This document shows, in pieces, positions 5,920-7,818 of a DNA stretch of 7,818 bases. Source of the DNA: an uncultured Bacteroidales bacterium (GTDB lineage: Bacteria; Bacteroidota; Bacteroidia; Bacteroidales; UBA932); the NCBI GenBank assembly GCA_927798505.1, contig CAKMNE010000066.1:1-7818 (forward strand), given 5' to 3'. The translations under genes were made by a program, and so were the position numbers. The notes beneath the pieces were generated by a model. The model ran no database searches. It saw only the letters and a list, made by a program, of their open reading frames with translations, and was not told where the DNA came from. How positions within the stretch are numbered: the first letter of the stretch is position 1; each line of letters begins with the position of its first letter.

Positions 5920-7262
5920 AACAGTACATTGAGCAAAACAAAGAGCGTTTCTTCGAAGAACTCTTCTCCCTGCTGCGCATACCTTCAGTGAGCGCGAAAG
6001 CGGAACATAAGGAGGATATGCATCGCTGCGCCAAGAGGCTTGCAGAGCTGCTGATGGAGGCCGGGGCCGATATGGCAACGATTGAGCCTACTGACGGCAA
6101 CCCTGTGGTTTACAGCGAGAAAATAGTAGATCCGAAAGCCAGGACCATTCTGGTCTATGGCCACTATGACGTTCAGCCCGCCGAGCCTCTCGACAAATGG
6201 AACAGCGACCCGTTCGAGCCTGTCATCCACGACGGAGCAATATGGGGCCGCGGCGCCAACGATGACAAGGGACAGCTCTTTATGCATATCAAGGCATTCG
6301 AGTATCTGGTAAGCACCGGTCAGCTCCGTTACAATGTCAAATTCATGTTCGAAGGAGAGGAGGAAATAGGCTCCCCTAACCTTCCGGCCTGGATAAGGGA
6401 GAACAAAGAGATGCTCAAAGCCGACATCTGCCTGGTTTCAGACACCACAATGATAAGCGAAAAGGTTCCGAGCATCAACTGCGGAATGCGCGGACTCTCA
6501 TATCTCGAAGTCAAGGTAACCGGCCCTAACAAGGACCTTCACAGCGGTCATTACGGCGGAGCCATAGCCAACCCTATTACCGTGCTCTGCGAGATGATAG
6601 CCAAGCTCCACGATGAGGACAACCGCGTTGCCGTGCCGCATTTCTATGACAAAGTGGTGGAGCTCAGCCGCAAGGACCGCGATCTGCTTGCCAGGGCTCC
6701 GTTCGACCTTGAAGAATACAAGGCCTTCCTGAACATAGACGAAGTGCGCGGCGAGAAGGGATATACCACACTGGAGCGCACCGGCATACGTCCTTGCCTG
6801 GATGTTTGCGGCATATGGGGCGGATACACCGGAGAGGGAGCCAAGACGGTTATTCCAAGCGAAGCCCACGCCAAAATCTCCATGCGCCTGGTTCCGAACC
6901 AGTTAAGCAGTGAGATAACCCCACTGTTCAAAGAGTATTTCGAAAGCATTGCGCCTAAGGATGTGCATGTGGAGGTCAAGGCCTGCGAAGGCGGCGACGG
7001 CTTCCTGATTCCAATCAGCTCCGATGCTTACAAGGCGGCATCCCGCGCCATGACTGAGGTGTACGGCATTGAACCTGTTCCGAGCCGCGGTGGCGGCAGC
7101 ATTGCGGTGCTTGCGGAAGTCCAGCAAATCCTGGGCATAGACCCGCTGCTGATGGGCTTCGGGCTTGAAAGGGACACAATCCACTCTCCGAACGAGAGTT
7201 ATCTGCTGAGACAACTCTTCGCCGGAATGGAATCAATCGCCCTGTTCTACAAATACTATTAG
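5916..7262 (+). CDS. M20 family metallodipeptidase (carnosinase/CNDP-like), cytoplasmic
   Basis: 448 residues, usual for the family. M20 dipeptidases of this branch use two zinc ions to hydrolyse dipeptides and other short peptides. Visible in order: YGHYDVQPA with H83 and D85; GRGANDDKGQ with bridging D116; FEGEEEIGS with catalytic E149 and ligand E150; VSDTT with D176; a lid domain with DLHSGHYGG, whose H209 matches the lid histidine that reaches into the partner subunit's site in dimeric carnosinases; and ERDTIHSPNES with the last ligand, H423. All expected metal and catalytic residues are present. There is no signal peptide, so it should act in the cytoplasm. The ATG overlaps the upstream stop by 4 bases (ATGA), and no Shine-Dalgarno is seen, which points to translational coupling with the tripeptidyl peptidase. 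The likely joint role is finishing off peptides imported after outer cleavage (inference). The stop overlaps that of the convergent gene. Confidence 0.95.
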   Translation: MKQYIEQNKERFFEELFSLLRIPSVSAKAEHKEDMHRCAKRLAELLMEAGADMATIEPTDGNPVVYSEKIVDPKARTILVYGHYDVQPAEPLDKWNSDPFEPVIHDGAIWGRGANDDKGQLFMHIKAFEYLVSTGQLRYNVKFMFEGEEEIGSPNLPAWIRENKEMLKADICLVSDTTMISEKVPSINCGMRGLSYLEVKVTGPNKDLHSGHYGGAIANPITVLCEMIAKLHDEDNRVAVPHFYDKVVELSRKDRDLLARAPFDLEEYKAFLNIDEVRGEKGYTTLERTGIRPCLDVCGIWGGYTGEGAKTVIPSEAHAKISMRLVPNQLSSEITPLFKEYFESIAPKDVHVEVKACEGGDGFLIPISSDAYKAASRAMTEVYGIEPVPSRGGGSIAVLAEVQQILGIDPLLMGFGLERDTIHSPNESYLLRQLFAGMESIALFYKYY

Positions 7263-7818
7263 GAGCGTGTGAGTTGGCCGGAGCCGAGGGAGATGCGGTA
7301 TTTGAGCATTGAGCTCCCGTGGTAGAACAGCATTGCGACAGTGTTGTCGTCAGCAAAATACAGATTGACAAGACGACGGTCAGCTTTTCTGACTCCTGTC
7401 GGCTCGGCCCACACCAAAGTGTAGCTGTTTTGCTTCTGATTCTTGACTATCACAAGAGTATATCCCCTCAAATCCACACTCGCCACCAGGTAACGGCCAC
7501 TCTTGGACTTGATTTGGTCCCCACTCCCTTCAAATGCAACGACCGCACTGCAGTCGGAAGGGAGAGAGGCCATCTGGACTTTCTTAGCGGAGCTCAGAGC
7601 TTGCGGATTGTTTTCCAACCACCACTCCACGACCTTGTCAGTCTTGTAAACAGACTCCGGGAGAACTACAAGACGCTTGTCAGCAAGCAAAAGTGAATCC
7701 AGATAGTCGGTCAGCGCATCAGTATTGGGACGCATCCCGCTCCCGGACATTCCCTCGATACGGAAACGCTCACCCTCGGACGGGAGAGGCTTTCCCACAA
7801 AATTGACAAACTCGTAAC
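7259..7818 (-). CDS. Unrecognised protein, C-terminal 185 residues (5' end beyond window)
   Basis: The reverse strand is open from the right edge to TAA at 7261-7259. The frame continues past the GTG at 7798 (adding YEFVNF before VGKPLPSEGERF), so the true start is probably outside the window and no signal peptide can be judged. I do not recognise the family. The first half has a glycine/serine-rich segment (EGMSGSGMRPNTD), then a likely helical stretch (LTDYLDSLLLAD), a short strand (RLVVLPESVY) and an amphipathic KVVEWWLENNPQ. The second half reads as alternating beta strands (AVVAFEG, YLVASVDLRGYTLVIVKN, SYTLVWAEP, RLVNLYFADDNTVAMLFYH, LKYRISLG), resembling a small beta-sheet domain. There are no transmembrane segments in the visible part and one cysteine. 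Codon use looks like that of its neighbours. It converges on the M20 gene, so it is not in that operon. Confidence 0.75.
   Translation of the reverse strand, partial: YEFVNFVGKPLPSEGERFRIEGMSGSGMRPNTDALTDYLDSLLLADKRLVVLPESVYKTDKVVEWWLENNPQALSSAKKVQMASLPSDCSAVVAFEGSGDQIKSKSGRYLVASVDLRGYTLVIVKNQKQNSYTLVWAEPTGVRKADRRLVNLYFADDNTVAMLFYHGSSMLKYRISLGSGQLTRS

Noticed and set aside
6009..6020. AAGGAGG followed by an in-frame ATG (6018) inside the M20 gene, as an alternative start
   Set aside because: It would remove about 34 conserved N-terminal residues, the spacing is only 2 bases, and Shine-Dalgarno sequences are little used in this phylum. The overlapping ATG at 5916 fits the family.
7319..7696. 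Plus-strand open frame of 125 codons near the right edge
   Set aside because: It lies opposite the longer minus-strand frame, has no recognisable features, and the minus frame has a more protein-like composition with regular strands.

Overview
The window looks like a piece of a Bacteroidota chromosome, most likely order Bacteroidales. Three signs support this. The promoter-like sites are of the TAnnTTTG type, there are no useful Shine-Dalgarno sequences in front of the genes, and the exopeptidase gene closely resembles prolyl tripeptidyl peptidase of Porphyromonas gingivalis (compared from memory, no search was run). Genus cannot be assigned from this sequence.

Layout. Positions 1-1792 (minus) hold most of a membrane-bound nucleotide-sugar dehydratase/epimerase of the CapD/FlaA1/WbpM type, cut at its C-terminus by the left edge. 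A divergent intergenic region (1793-1959) carries promoter-like boxes for both directions. Positions 1960-3702 (plus) encode a PriA-family protein that keeps the family outline but has lost the ATPase/helicase motifs and the zinc-binding region. After a 93-base gap with another promoter-like box come two translationally coupled peptidase genes: an exported S9B prolyl tripeptidyl peptidase-like enzyme (3796-5919), with a three-unit in-frame 33-bp repeat at 4885-4983, and a cytoplasmic M20 dipeptidase (5916-7262). The last gene (7259-7818, minus) is the 3' part of an unrecognised protein. It converges on the dipeptidase gene and the two stop codons overlap.

How the genes fit together. The peptidase pair makes a sensible peptide-scavenging unit: the outer enzyme would release tripeptides ending in proline and the inner one would split small peptides. 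The sugar enzyme belongs to capsule, O-antigen or glycan biosynthesis and probably starts or continues a cluster to the left of the window. The PriA-like gene is a replication-restart gene by family.

The most unusual item is the PriA-like protein: an intact 580-codon frame in which every motif needed for ATP-driven helicase activity is missing or altered, with a coiled-coil-like segment where the winged-helix linker normally sits. The in-frame repeat in the peptidase, and two TATATTTG boxes each placed exactly 5 bases before an ATG (suggesting nearly leaderless mRNAs), also deserve a look. I saw no tRNA, rRNA, CRISPR array, insertion sequence or attachment site, and no gene-free stretch longer than about 170 bases.
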